Shown in pieces: positions 17,593 through 27,080 of a stretch of 64,000 bases of DNA. Position 1 is the first letter of the stretch. The number at the start of each line of letters is the position of its first letter. The stretch is from Planctomycetota bacterium. Its GTDB lineage: Bacteria > Planctomycetota > Phycisphaerae > Phycisphaerales > UBA1924. Below the pieces are notes generated by a model. The model worked only from the letters and a program-made list of their open reading frames with translations. It ran no database searches and was not told the origin of the DNA. The DNA is taken from the NCBI GenBank assembly GCA_033763975.1, contig JANRJM010000013.1, forward strand, positions 124,001-188,000, in the 5' to 3' direction. The translations under genes were made by a program, and so were the position numbers.

Positions 17593-18876
17593 TCACGCCG
17601 CCTTCGGCGACCCGGCGCCCGCCGACGCGCTCTGCCGCCCGTCCAGCCGCCCGCACAGCGTCGACAGGCTGATGTCCTCGGCCAGCGGCTCGAAGTTGTC
17701 GCCCGCCACCGCGTGCCCGTCGATCTCCGCCACGTGCAGGTCCGTCGTCGCACGCAGGTCGATCCGCTCACGCCGCGCTTCGGCACGACGCGACGGCGTC
17801 AGCGTGCCGAGGATCTCCACCGTGGGGCGGCACGGGTCCTCCGCCGTCCACGTCACCACCGCCCCGCGCCGACCGTCCGACAGCGTCACCAGGCTGCCCG
17901 GCGGGTAGGGCGGGGCCACCTCCGCCAGCGCCCGCAGCACGACCGGGTCCAGACGCGCGCGCGTCTCGGCCCGGCGCATCATCGCCAGCGCGCGCACCGC
18001 CGGGCGCGGGGGCGTCAGATCGTCGCGCGCGCCCGGCGCGTGCGCCGGGTGGCGGAATCGCTCGAACGTCTCCGCCACCGCCACGATCCGCGCGAACACG
18101 TGAATCCCCGACGCCCGCGGCGGGACGCACGCGCCCTCGAGCGTCGGGATGCACGGGAACCCCTCCCCGTCCCAGCGCTGGTGGTGGTGCAGCACCACCG
18201 CCGCCGCCGCCGGCTCCAGCGAGTCCTTCACCAGATCAAAGCCCAGCGCCGGGTGCTCGCGCCACGCGGGGTCCGACTCGTCGAACGTCCGGTTCCAGCG
18301 CTCCAGCGCGTCGGGCGACAGGCGCGTCATGCCGATGTCGTGGAACAAGGCGCCCACGCCCAGGGGCGAGATGTCGCGCGCCACGCCCGCCGCCAAGCGC
18401 GCCCGCTCGCGCACGAGATAGAAGTCGAGCTTCAGCCCCATCATGAGGCTCAGCGCGCACACGTTGCCCGCGTGGCGCGCGGGCGGGTGCGCCTGGTCCC
18501 CCAGTTCGGAGAGAAACACGCCCGCCCGCGGGTTCATCACCAGCCGCTCGATCATGCCCATCACCGTGCGCCGGTACGACCGGAAATCCACCTCGACCGA
18601 CGACCCCGCGATCGCGCCGTCCATCGACGCCGCCAGGCTCTGCGTGAGTTCGCGGCACGAATCCCGGAACTGCGGGTCCACGATCCGCACCAGGTCGTCG
18701 AGCCCCGGCACGCGCACCCAGAGTTCGCGCACGCCCATCTCGCGCAGACGCGTGATGGCGTGCGATTCCAGCCGTGCCCCCGTGCGGAGCAGCACCGTCC
18801 GCGCCGAGCCCGGGTGCAGCACCGGCTCGGCGAGGATCATCCCCTCGCGCGCTTCCACGATCGGCACCCGCAGCAT
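17593..18876 (-). CDS. HD-GYP domain protein (probable cyclic-di-GMP phosphodiesterase)
   Basis: This 427-residue protein starts at ATG 18876 (MLRVPIVEAREGM). The first 70 residues form a small beta domain of the type often found before HD-GYP. The HD-GYP domain (about 130-330) shows PARHAGNVCALSLMMGLKL, the metal-binding HD in ALFHDIGM, and HHHQRWDGEGFP, in which GYP is replaced by GFP and the usual HDIGK lysine by Met. About 100 further residues form a beta-rich domain near the C-terminus (VTLSDGRRGAVVTWT). The metal ligands look intact, so it is probably active, but the changed signature leaves activity uncertain. No receiver domain is present. Confidence 0.85.
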   Translation of the reverse strand: MLRVPIVEAREGMILAEPVLHPGSARTVLLRTGARLESHAITRLREMGVRELWVRVPGLDDLVRIVDPQFRDSCRELTQSLAASMDGAIAGSSVEVDFRSYRRTVMGMIERLVMNPRAGVFLSELGDQAHPPARHAGNVCALSLMMGLKLDFYLVRERARLAAGVARDISPLGVGALFHDIGMTRLSPDALERWNRTFDESDPAWREHPALGFDLVKDSLEPAAAAVVLHHHQRWDGEGFPCIPTLEGACVPPRASGIHVFARIVAVAETFERFRHPAHAPGARDDLTPPRPAVRALAMMRRAETRARLDPVVLRALAEVAPPYPPGSLVTLSDGRRGAVVTWTAEDPCRPTVEILGTLTPSRRAEARRERIDLRATTDLHVAEIDGHAVAGDNFEPLAEDISLSTLCGRLDGRQSASAGAGSPKAA

Positions 18877-18945
18877 GGTCCGCGTACATCGGCGCCCCGC
18901 GCCGCTCGCCCGCCCGCGTCCCGCGTCGCGCGCCGGCACCGCCCG

Positions 18946-19980
18946 CTATCGGACGTCATAGACGACACGATCGCGAGGCCCGCCCGCGTCCGACAGCATG
19001 CGGAACACGCCGGGCACCGACGGCGTGATCACCAGCACCAGCCGCGTCCGCCGCCCCGAGCCCGCCGACCCCGCCGACCCCAGCAGGTGCTCGCCCAGCG
19101 TCGGCGCGCCCGGCACCGGCGGGCCCAGCGGACGCGCGCCCGGTTCGCCCGCGTTGCCCGGCGGCCCTTGCCAGTCCGTCTCCGGCGCTTCGGCCACCAC
19201 CAGCAGCGCATCCCCGCCCCGCATCGACGCGCCCAGCCGCAGCCGATCGAACACGATCGGCGCCGCGCCCGCGACGCCGGGCGTCCCGTCGGCCTCTCCC
19301 CCGCCCCGCGGGGCCGGGGCGCGCAGGCGCGTCGCGTCGTCCGCCGCGGGTACGAACCGCGGGACCAGCTCGACCTCCAGCACGCCCGGCTGCGTGCTCG
19401 CGGCGCCGTCGGTCGGGCGGTCGGGCGCGAACCAGCAGCGCAGCGCCAGGCTGAGCCGCCCGTCGCGCAGCGTGAGCGCGCCGTTGTCGAGCCACACGGT
19501 CGAGCGGCGCCCCTCGGGCGAGCGCGCGACCTCGGTCCACACCGTGACCTCGCCCAGCCACTGCGACTGCGCGGGGCCCGACACGCCGAGCTGGGCGCGC
19601 ACGCGCGAGAGTTCCGCCGCGGGCACCGCGAGCACGCGCATCCCGTTGGCCCGCCACACTTCGAGCGCGCGCCAGTCGATCGGGGGCGTGCGTCGCTCGA
19701 GCGAGGCGAACACCTCGCGGGCGCTGGGCGCTCCGGGCGCGGCGGGCTGCTCCTCGACCAGCCACCACGAGACCTCGACGCCCGCCGTCTCCGCCTGCGA
19801 GCCCGCGCTCAGCACGGGGTCGGGCCGCTCGCGCGAGGCGCAGCCGCCCAACCCCAGGCCGGCGCACGCCAGCGTGGCCCCGACCAGCACCGCCGGGACG
19901 ACCGCGCGCACACCCGGCGCGCCCGCGCGCACCCGGCGCACACGCTCCACCGATCGCACCGGCTTCGCTCCGCGTCCCAT
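18946..19980 (-). CDS. Predicted lipoprotein of unknown function
   Basis: This 344-residue protein begins with a basic N-terminus, a hydrophobic core (VVPAVLVGATLACAGLGLGG) and the lipobox LGGC (Cys about residue 47), so it should be a lipid-anchored envelope protein. The mature part has an acidic/aromatic segment (VSWWLVEEQPAAP), TVWLDNGALTLRDGRLSLAL and a C-terminal segment RTRLVLVITPSVPGVF, suggesting beta-sandwich structure with some resemblance to secretin- or pilus-associated domains. No family is recognised. It is followed 9 bases away by the LOG-family gene on the same strand (upstream in transcription). Confidence 0.65.
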   Translation of the reverse strand: MGRGAKPVRSVERVRRVRAGAPGVRAVVPAVLVGATLACAGLGLGGCASRERPDPVLSAGSQAETAGVEVSWWLVEEQPAAPGAPSAREVFASLERRTPPIDWRALEVWRANGMRVLAVPAAELSRVRAQLGVSGPAQSQWLGEVTVWTEVARSPEGRRSTVWLDNGALTLRDGRLSLALRCWFAPDRPTDGAASTQPGVLEVELVPRFVPAADDATRLRAPAPRGGGEADGTPGVAGAAPIVFDRLRLGASMRGGDALLVVAEAPETDWQGPPGNAGEPGARPLGPPVPGAPTLGEHLLGSAGSAGSGRRTRLVLVITPSVPGVFRMLSDAGGPRDRVVYDVR

Positions 19981-19989
19981 GCTGTCCCC

Positions 19990-21105
19990 TTACGCAGGCT
20001 CGAACGAGTTGATCCGGTCGATGAGCGCCCGCACGAGCCCGAACTTGTGCTTCGTGTGGTGGAAGTGCAGGCGCGGCAGGCCCGGCGGGCCGTCCTCGCC
20101 CTCCAGCGGGCCCGGGCTCTGCTCGATCCGCCCGGACTTCACGAGCACCGCGAACTCGGTGTTGAGCGCGTCGAGCGCCTCGGGCGTCAACGTCCCGCGC
20201 AGGCGGATCACCAGCCGGTCGCGCAGGTACCGCGACGAGTGGTACACCCGATAAAACCGGAAGATGTGCTCCGCCGCGTCGCGCGGGTCGCGCGCCAGGT
20301 GATAGATCCCCGGGTCCTCCGGGCTGATCCACCCGCGCGCCAGCAACTGCGACCGCACCCACCCGTCCCACGAGCGCCAGTAGTCGCCCCCCGCCCCCTC
20401 CACCAGCACGATCGGGATCGGCGTGCTCTTGCCCGTCTGCACCAGCGTCAGCGCCTCGAACGCCTCGTCCAGTGTCCCGAACCCGCCCGGAAAGAGCGCC
20501 ACCGCCTCCGCCTGCGACACGAACATCAGCTTGCGCGTAAAGAAATACCGGAAGTTGATCAGCTTCTCGTCGCCCGCGATCACCGGGTTCGCGCTCGTCT
20601 CGAACGGCAGGCGGATCGCCACCCCGAAGCTCGCGTCGCGCCCGGGCCCCACGTGCCCCGCCTGCATGATCCCCAGCCCCGCCCCCGTGATGCTCATCCA
20701 CCCCGCCTCGGCCATCAGGCGGCTGAACTCCACGCACGCCGTGAAATCCGGGTGCGCCTCGGGCGTCCGCGCGCTCCCGAAGATCGTCACCTTGTGCGGG
20801 TCGCGGAACTTCGCGAACACCCGGTACGCGTACCGAAGCTCCTTCACCGCGTTCGTGAAGAGCTTGATCTCGCCCGTGTCCCGCCCGTCGGGGATCAACT
20901 TCAGCGACGTCTGCACCAGCTCGCGCACCAGACGCGCCGCGAACGTCCCGGGCCGCCCGCCCGTCTGCTCGATCAGCCGGTCGATCGCCTGCAGCACCTC
21001 GGGCGAGTCCGCACGCCGGGCGACCGGGCTCACCGGCCCGCCCGCGGCCTCGGCCATCGCGTCGACCACCGCCTCCGGGCGATCCTGTGGTTCATCCAGC
21101 GGCAT
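19990..21105 (-). CDS. LOG-family (TIGR00730-type) Rossmann-fold protein
   Basis: This 371-residue protein carries the diagnostic PGGFGTLDE and, upstream, ITGAGLGIMQAGHVG, both characteristic of LOG/YgdH proteins (cytokinin-activating or AMP-nucleosidase-like phosphoribohydrolases, once misnamed lysine decarboxylases). KVTIFGSART marks the start of the Rossmann core at about residue 110. The 100-residue N-terminal helical domain and the C-terminal 80 residues make it a long form like E. coli PpnN. Such long enzymes hydrolyse nucleoside monophosphates. ATG 21105 is close behind the AsmA-like gene stop, so the two may be cotranscribed. Confidence 0.85.
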   Translation of the reverse strand: MPLDEPQDRPEAVVDAMAEAAGGPVSPVARRADSPEVLQAIDRLIEQTGGRPGTFAARLVRELVQTSLKLIPDGRDTGEIKLFTNAVKELRYAYRVFAKFRDPHKVTIFGSARTPEAHPDFTACVEFSRLMAEAGWMSITGAGLGIMQAGHVGPGRDASFGVAIRLPFETSANPVIAGDEKLINFRYFFTRKLMFVSQAEAVALFPGGFGTLDEAFEALTLVQTGKSTPIPIVLVEGAGGDYWRSWDGWVRSQLLARGWISPEDPGIYHLARDPRDAAEHIFRFYRVYHSSRYLRDRLVIRLRGTLTPEALDALNTEFAVLVKSGRIEQSPGPLEGEDGPPGLPRLHFHHTKHKFGLVRALIDRINSFEPA

Positions 21106-21122
21106 GGGAGGCGAGTGTAGCG

Positions 21123-24100
21123 CTACTCCGCCCGCACTTCGTCCAGCGACCGCCGCAGGTCCCGCGCGGGCGTCGCCCGCTCCTCGATCCGGCGCAGCCG
21201 TCGCTCCTGCTCGTCGGGCCCCTCCCCGAACAACTGCCCGATGAACCGCGTCGTCCCCGCCAGCGTCGACACCTTCAACTCCGGCGCCGACAGCGTCCCC
21301 TCCGCCCGCACCGTTACCAGTTCGTTGCGGATCCCCTCCAGCAGCCCCGTCACCATCGGGATGCGCGTCCGCGCCTTGGGCCGGAACCGCAGGTCCAGCT
21401 CCATCCCCGGCAGGCGCACCGTCCCGAACCCGAAGACCTCCACCGACCGCGACGACGCCGTCAGCGACTCGAAGTTCACGTACTCGCCCAGCACGAAGAA
21501 CTCCGCCCCCGCGTAGTCCACGCGCTCGCCGATCGGGATCTGCAGGTTCGACACCCGCACCAGGGGCACCAGCAGCGGCATGTTCACCACCCGCCCGCCC
21601 TGCACCACCCCCGTCCCCCGACCCCGGCGCGACGACGGATCGTTCAGCAGCCCCGCCAGCGACAGGTTCGCGTCCAGCACGCCGCGCGAGCCGTCGGGCT
21701 CGTCCGCCTCGCCCGCCCCGTCGTCCCCCGGCGCGGCGCTCGTCCGCCCCAGGTCGCGCAGCATCGACGCGAACCGCACGTTCGACGCCGTGATCGTCGC
21801 CTCGTACCGCCGCCCGCCCGGCGCGGGCCCGGAAATCTCGACCTCGCCCGCCACGCGCCCGCCATGACACGACGCCGCCAAGTGGGGCACCAGCACCGTC
21901 CCGTCGGCCAGCCCCATGATCCTCGCCCGAGCGCCCGTCAGCCCCAGGCCCCCGGCGCGCACCGAATCAAACACCCCGAGCAGTTCGAACGTCACGCCCG
22001 ACTCGGGCGCATCGCGCTGCACCACGAACTCCACCTCGCCCGACGCGTCCTCGACCGTCACCCCGGCCTGCATGCCCAGGCTCGCGAACCGGGCGCGCCC
22101 CTCCACCCCCAGCGCCCGCAGCGCCCCGTCCGCCCCGGTCGTCAGCCCCACGCGCGCCCGTTCCACCTGCACCGGGCCCACCGCGCGCACCCGCAGGTCC
22201 GCCAGCGCCGCGCGCAGCGCGCCCGGCGCCAGCGCCACCAGGTCGGGCGGCAGCCCGCTCGATTCCAGCGACGTCTCCGCCTCGATCGACGCGCCGCCGT
22301 CGTCGGCCAGCAGCCACCCGCCCTCGGCCTTGGCCGTCCACGCCGGCGCCCGCAGCACCACCCCGCGCATCCGTCCCTGGCGTGGAGAGAACTCGATCAC
22401 GCCCTCGACGCTCGGGAAGTCGATCTCGACGTCGTCGAAGCGCGCCCGCATCGTCGTGGGCCGCACCGAGCCCGTCGCGTCCCAGCCGCCGTCGGCGCGC
22501 GGCGCCAGCACCGCGTCCAGGTCAAAGCGCCCGCGCAGGTCCGAATCCCGGAAGAACGCCGCCAGCCGGGGCGGGGCACCCTTCCCCAGCATCGTCCGCA
22601 CCAGGGGTGATTCGAACCGCGCGCCCGTGTACCGCAGCGTCAGGGGCAGGTCGTCGCTCGCGCCATCAATGCGGCACGACCCCGACGCGCGCAGCGTCCC
22701 GTCCGCCTCGCCATCCACCGCGAGCCCCGCCTCAAACTCCGCGAACGACACCCGCCACGCGTCGTCGCCCGCCCGCGCCGCCTCGATCGCGCCCGTCGAA
22801 GACTCCAGGCTCACCCGGTGCCCGTCCAGCACCGCCGACACGCCCGCCAGTTCCGCCACGCGCACCGAGACCGCCGGACGCGCCTCGCCCGGCGCCCGAC
22901 GAACGTCGACCCGCAGCCCCGCCCGCCCGCGCGGGTCATAGGTTCGGCGCGCCTCACGAATGGTCCGCCCGCTGTCGGGCGAGACCAGCGCCACCACTTC
23001 CTCCACGGGCGTGCGAAGGTCCAGCCCCGCCGCGCCCGCGTGCAACTCGAGCACGCCCCCGCCCTCGCCCGTGCGCCGTCGCACCCGCAGCGTCGCCGAC
23101 GCGCCCGGCTCGGCACCGGCCGGGCCCAGCAGCCCGGCGACCTCGACGTCGATCCCCCCGGCGTCGGCGTCGATGGCCGCACGCACCCCGGAGATCGACA
23201 CGTGTTCCGCCCCATCCTCGGACGCGGGCGACGCGGCGAGGTCGGTCGCGGTCGCTCGCACGCGCCACCCGACGGGGTCGGCCCCCATGGTGATCGTCGC
23301 GTCCATCGACCCGCGCGGGTTCAGGCGGCGGAGGAACTCGTGCAGCGACACCTCGCCCAGCGACACCTGCGCCGGCGCCGCCGCCAGCAGCGCGGGCGTA
23401 AGCACAACGCCCCGGGCCTCGACGTGCGCCGTGGGACGCAGCGGCGCGTCGGGCTGATTGATCCGCGAGACGTCCGCGCGGACCTCGAGCGTGAGCGTGC
23501 CCCCGCCGACGATCTCGATCGTCCCGCCCGAGACCGTCGCCTCCTGATCGTCCTTGATGATCGTCACGCCCCGCGCAACGAGCGGCACGGGCAGGTCGGG
23601 CGCCAGCACCCGCGCCTCGGGCACCGCGATCGTCACGCGATCGTGCCAGATGTTCCCGTGCCCCGGCTCACGGCGCACCTGGGCCCGCACGTCCACCGTG
23701 CCCCCGGGCAGCGGCGCGGACGCGTCCAGCAGCCCCTCGCGCACCAGGCGCTCGTGCGCCTCGCGCGAGAACAGCTCGTCCAGGATCCACCCGCGCGGGC
23801 CCATCGCCTCGCGCAGCACCCCGTCGATCGGCACGTTCTTCGCCGTCACGTCCACCGTCACCGCGGCCTCTTCCGTCAGCGACTCGATCAGCCCCGTCGC
23901 GTGCAGCGTCGCCCCGCCGGGCGCCTCCCCCTCGATGCTCTTGATCACGATCCGCCGGTCGTCGAACTCCACCTCGCCCCGCATGTTGTGGAAGCGGTAC
24001 GGGAAGCGCTCGAACGCCGCCGTCGTGTTCCGCAGGCGCAGCGATCCGTTCACGGAGAACTCGTCCGGCGCCGCGCTCCGCGCCCGCGAGATCGTGACCG

Positions 24101-25337
24101 CCACGTCGATCGTCCCCGTCGGGTCGGAGAACTGCTCGAGCCGCCGACGCACCAGCCCGGGCGCGAACTTCAGGATCTCGGGCTTCTGCGCCACGTGCAG
24201 GTCCACGCAGCGGATCGTGCACACGAACGGCGCGTCCGGCGTGTTCCCCTCGGTTGTCAGCGTCACGTCGTACGGCAGCCCCTCCATCAGCCCGCTCAGC
24301 GACGCCCGCAGCCCCTCGGTCGTGAACGACAGCGTCCCGTTCACCTGCTCCAGCCGAAGCCGCTTCTCGGAGTCCTCCGGGCGCACCGGCACGTCCCGTC
24401 CGTCCGCGTCCTCGCCGGGCTTCACGCCCACCGGCAGCGTCAGCGCCACGCCCCGCAACGCCGCGCTCGCCTCCACCCGCCCGTCAAACCCGTAGCGCAG
24501 CGTCCCGCCGAAGACGTGCCCCTCCATCGCCAGCGCGCGGAACGTCTCGCGGAACGCGCCCGGCATCGAATCGGCGTCCCACGACGACAGCGACACCACG
24601 CCCAGGCTGATCCGCACCTCATCGTCCGTGATCGCGCCCGTCAGTTGCAGCCCGCCCGGCCCGGCCACCGGCAGGCCATCGGCCCCCAGCTCGCTGAACG
24701 CGATGATCATCCCGCCCGACTGGTCCTCCGCCCGCGCCACCTCGCCCGCCACCGGCACCTGGCGCAGCATCCGATACCCGCCCTGCCCGTCGTGCTCGCC
24801 CAGCTCCACCGTCCCCGACCGCACAACCACCGTCGGGATCGACAAGCGCCCCGTCGGCGACGACGTCGGGCTCAGCGCCGCCGCCGCCAGTGACCCGTCC
24901 CGCGTCGATTGGCTGAGGCGCGCCACGGGCGACACCAGCAGCACCGACGTCAGCCGCGGGCTGCCCCGCAGCACCGAACCCCAGTCCACATCCGCCTCGA
25001 CGCGCTCGGCCGAGAACACCACGCCCCCGACGCCCGACACCCCGGGCGCCCGCACCTCGCTCTTCTCGATCACCACCCGCCCGTCCGCGTGCAGGCGCAC
25101 GCGCGCCGCCGTCACCTCGCCGCCCGTCAACGCCGCCAGGTCGCGCAGCACCAGCGCCCGGATGACGACCGTTCGCCCCAGCCACCAGCCGCCCAGCACC
25201 AGCACGATCAACAGGCCCGCCGCCCACGCCGCGCGTCGGCGCCAGCGGCGTCGACGCGGTCGAACGGGTTCGGGCTCAACGCGCGCGGGCATGGGGTGTT
25301 CCAACGGCCCTCCACCCACACCCGGGCCACCGCTCAT
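21123..25337 (-). CDS. AsmA/TamB-like large envelope protein, 1404 residues
   Basis: The N-terminus has a proline- and arginine-rich cytoplasmic part, then one TM helix (about residues 35-55, AWAAGLLIVLVLGGWWL). It continues for about 1300 residues as repetitive beta structure with alternating hydrophobics and repeated segments such as VTLRVR- and LEVRADVS-like strands. The C-terminal 150 residues resemble the AsmA C-terminal domain (ISNLQIPIGERVDYAGAEF in sense, FGFGTVRLPGMELDLRFRPK). Proteins of this bridge-like family span the periplasm and are thought to carry phospholipids to the outer membrane. Start ATG 25337; a second Met 15 codons on is possible. It is divergent from radA with about 60 bases between them. 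Confidence 0.78.
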   Translation of the reverse strand: MSGGPGVGGGPLEHPMPARVEPEPVRPRRRRWRRRAAWAAGLLIVLVLGGWWLGRTVVIRALVLRDLAALTGGEVTAARVRLHADGRVVIEKSEVRAPGVSGVGGVVFSAERVEADVDWGSVLRGSPRLTSVLLVSPVARLSQSTRDGSLAAAALSPTSSPTGRLSIPTVVVRSGTVELGEHDGQGGYRMLRQVPVAGEVARAEDQSGGMIIAFSELGADGLPVAGPGGLQLTGAITDDEVRISLGVVSLSSWDADSMPGAFRETFRALAMEGHVFGGTLRYGFDGRVEASAALRGVALTLPVGVKPGEDADGRDVPVRPEDSEKRLRLEQVNGTLSFTTEGLRASLSGLMEGLPYDVTLTTEGNTPDAPFVCTIRCVDLHVAQKPEILKFAPGLVRRRLEQFSDPTGTIDVAVTISRARSAAPDEFSVNGSLRLRNTTAAFERFPYRFHNMRGEVEFDDRRIVIKSIEGEAPGGATLHATGLIESLTEEAAVTVDVTAKNVPIDGVLREAMGPRGWILDELFSREAHERLVREGLLDASAPLPGGTVDVRAQVRREPGHGNIWHDRVTIAVPEARVLAPDLPVPLVARGVTIIKDDQEATVSGGTIEIVGGGTLTLEVRADVSRINQPDAPLRPTAHVEARGVVLTPALLAAAPAQVSLGEVSLHEFLRRLNPRGSMDATITMGADPVGWRVRATATDLAASPASEDGAEHVSISGVRAAIDADAGGIDVEVAGLLGPAGAEPGASATLRVRRRTGEGGGVLELHAGAAGLDLRTPVEEVVALVSPDSGRTIREARRTYDPRGRAGLRVDVRRAPGEARPAVSVRVAELAGVSAVLDGHRVSLESSTGAIEAARAGDDAWRVSFAEFEAGLAVDGEADGTLRASGSCRIDGASDDLPLTLRYTGARFESPLVRTMLGKGAPPRLAAFFRDSDLRGRFDLDAVLAPRADGGWDATGSVRPTTMRARFDDVEIDFPSVEGVIEFSPRQGRMRGVVLRAPAWTAKAEGGWLLADDGGASIEAETSLESSGLPPDLVALAPGALRAALADLRVRAVGPVQVERARVGLTTGADGALRALGVEGRARFASLGMQAGVTVEDASGEVEFVVQRDAPESGVTFELLGVFDSVRAGGLGLTGARARIMGLADGTVLVPHLAASCHGGRVAGEVEISGPAPGGRRYEATITASNVRFASMLRDLGRTSAAPGDDGAGEADEPDGSRGVLDANLSLAGLLNDPSSRRGRGTGVVQGGRVVNMPLLVPLVRVSNLQIPIGERVDYAGAEFFVLGEYVNFESLTASSRSVEVFGFGTVRLPGMELDLRFRPKARTRIPMVTGLLEGIRNELVTVRAEGTLSAPELKVSTLAGTTRFIGQLFGEGPDEQERRLRRIEERATPARDLRRSLDEVRAE

Positions 25338-25397
25338 GATACTGCACCCCGCGCACCGTCATTCCCGCTACCCGCCCATCTCCCGTACGCTTTCGCC

Positions 25398-26816
25398 ATG
25401 GCCAAGGCCCGACGCGTCTTCCTCTGCCGCTCCTGCGGCTCGGCTCATCCCCGCTGGCTCGGCAAGTGCCCCGACTGCGGCACGTGGGACGCGCTCGAAG
25501 AAACCACCCTCGACCCGCTCGCCGCCAACGACACGCACAAGGGCATCGCCGCGTCCATGGCCCCCGACGCCGACACCGCCCCCGCGCTCGCCGCCCGCAT
25601 CGACGAGATCGACCCCGAGGGCGAGATCGTCCGGCGCCTGCCCACGGGCATCGGCGAGCTCGACCGCGTGCTCGGGGGCACCGCCGACAACCGGGGCCTG
25701 GTCCCCGGGTCGGTCGTGCTCGTGGGGGGCGAACCGGGCATCGGCAAGAGCACGCTGCTCCTCCAGGCCGCGTATGCCTGGGCCGCCTCCGGCAGCGGCG
25801 TGCTCTACGTCACCAGCGAGGAATCGGCGCAGCAGGTCGCGCTGCGCTCGCGCCGCCTGCGCGACGACAGTGCGCCCCAGGGCACCCGCGCCCCGATCTC
25901 GCTGCATGTCCTGGCCGATACCAACCTCGCCCGCATCGTCGAGCAGGCCCGGCGCGTCGCCCCGCGCGTGCTCGTCATCGACTCGGTCCAGATGATCTAC
26001 AAGCCCGACGTCCCTGCCGGGCCCGGCAGCGTCACGCAACTCCGCCGCTGCGCGGCCGAACTCGTCTACTTCGCCAAGGCCTCTGGCGTCGCGGTCGTCC
26101 TCGTCGGGCACGTCACCAAGGACGGGCAGCTCGCCGGCCCGCGCCTCCTCGAACACCTCGTCGATTGCGTCCTCACCTTCGACGGCGACCGGCACCACGC
26201 CCACCGCGTCGTGCGGGGCGTCAAGAACCGCTTCGGCACCACCCTCGAGGTCGGCCTGTTCGAGATGACCGGCGCCGGCCTGCGCCCCGCCCCCGAGGGC
26301 TCCGGCCCCGCCGCCATGGACGCCGCCCGCCCGGGGTCGTGCGTCTGCCCCGTCCTCACCGGCACGCGCTGCCTGATGGTCGAACTCCAGGCGCTCACCG
26401 CCACCGGCTTTCTCGGCGCCGCCAAGCGCAAGGCCTCGGGCATCGACCCCAACCGCCTCGCCATGCTCATCGCCGTGCTCGAACAGCACGCCGACCTCCG
26501 CCTCGCCGACCGCGACGTCTTCGCCAGCAGCGTCGGGGGCGTCCGCGTCGTCGAGCCCGCCAGCGACCTCGCCCTCCTGCTCGCCATCGCCGGGGCCCAC
26601 CTGCGCCGCGCGCTCTCGCCTCGCACGGCGTGCGTCGGCGAGGTCGGCCTGGGGGGCGAGATCCGCCCCGTGCCGGGCATGGAACAACGCGTCCACGAGG
26701 CCGCCCGCTTGGGCTACGCCCGCCTGCTCTGCCCCCCGGGCATCACACACACCGTGCGCGGGCTGGAACTCTGCCCCGTCGCGAACGTCGACCGCGCGAT
26801 CGAGCACCTCACCTGA
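25398..26816 (+). CDS. radA: DNA repair protein RadA
   Basis: This 472-residue protein is of usual length. It has an N-terminal four-cysteine zinc finger (CRSCG near residue 10, CPDCG near 27), the RecA-like core with Walker A GGEPGIGKSTLLLQ, the RadA-specific VKNRFGTT motif and a C-terminal Lon-like domain (ACVGEVGLGGEIRPVPGMEQ). RadA is a hexameric helicase that drives branch migration in recombination. ATG 25398 (MAKARRVFLC) fits family starts exactly. It is transcribed alone. Confidence 0.95.
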   Translation: MAKARRVFLCRSCGSAHPRWLGKCPDCGTWDALEETTLDPLAANDTHKGIAASMAPDADTAPALAARIDEIDPEGEIVRRLPTGIGELDRVLGGTADNRGLVPGSVVLVGGEPGIGKSTLLLQAAYAWAASGSGVLYVTSEESAQQVALRSRRLRDDSAPQGTRAPISLHVLADTNLARIVEQARRVAPRVLVIDSVQMIYKPDVPAGPGSVTQLRRCAAELVYFAKASGVAVVLVGHVTKDGQLAGPRLLEHLVDCVLTFDGDRHHAHRVVRGVKNRFGTTLEVGLFEMTGAGLRPAPEGSGPAAMDAARPGSCVCPVLTGTRCLMVELQALTATGFLGAAKRKASGIDPNRLAMLIAVLEQHADLRLADRDVFASSVGGVRVVEPASDLALLLAIAGAHLRRALSPRTACVGEVGLGGEIRPVPGMEQRVHEAARLGYARLLCPPGITHTVRGLELCPVANVDRAIEHLT

Positions 26817-26822
26817 CGCGAT

Positions 26823-27080
26823 TCACATCAGCAGCGCGACCGCGACCAGCCCCGCGGCCAGCACGCCGATCATCAGCACACGCACCACCGTCCGCCGGGC
26901 GCGCACCCGGCGCAGGCGTGCCGCGTGCGTGCCCGGCGGCGGGAGACCCATCACGTTCGCGTGCCCGCACTCCGGGCACACCAGCGCGCCACCCTTCACC
27001 TCCGTGCCGCCCAGGTGCTGCCCGCACGCCTCGCACACCGCGTGGCGCGGCGTCAGTCCGTCGTACACCGACCCGCTCAC
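26823..27080 (-). CDS. Small zinc-ribbon membrane protein
   Basis: This 85-residue protein has two CxxC pairs (CEACG at about 16-20 and CPECG at about 34-38), a basic linker and a C-terminal TM helix (VLMIGVLAAGLVAVALLM) that runs to the stop. It would be a tail-anchored protein with a cytoplasmic zinc ribbon. GTG 27080 overlaps the upstream thioesterase stop (GTGA), so the two are translated together. Function is unknown. Confidence 0.7.
   Translation of the reverse strand: MSGSVYDGLTPRHAVCEACGQHLGGTEVKGGALVCPECGHANVMGLPPPGTHAARLRRVRARRTVVRVLMIGVLAAGLVAVALLM

Noticed and set aside
17713-21120. A 1135-codon open frame on the + strand across reverse genes
   Set aside because: Its translation is an Arg/His/Pro-rich mix with no strand/helix pattern, and it lies over the HD-GYP, lipoprotein and LOG genes on the other strand. 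Long open shadow frames are normal at this GC content.
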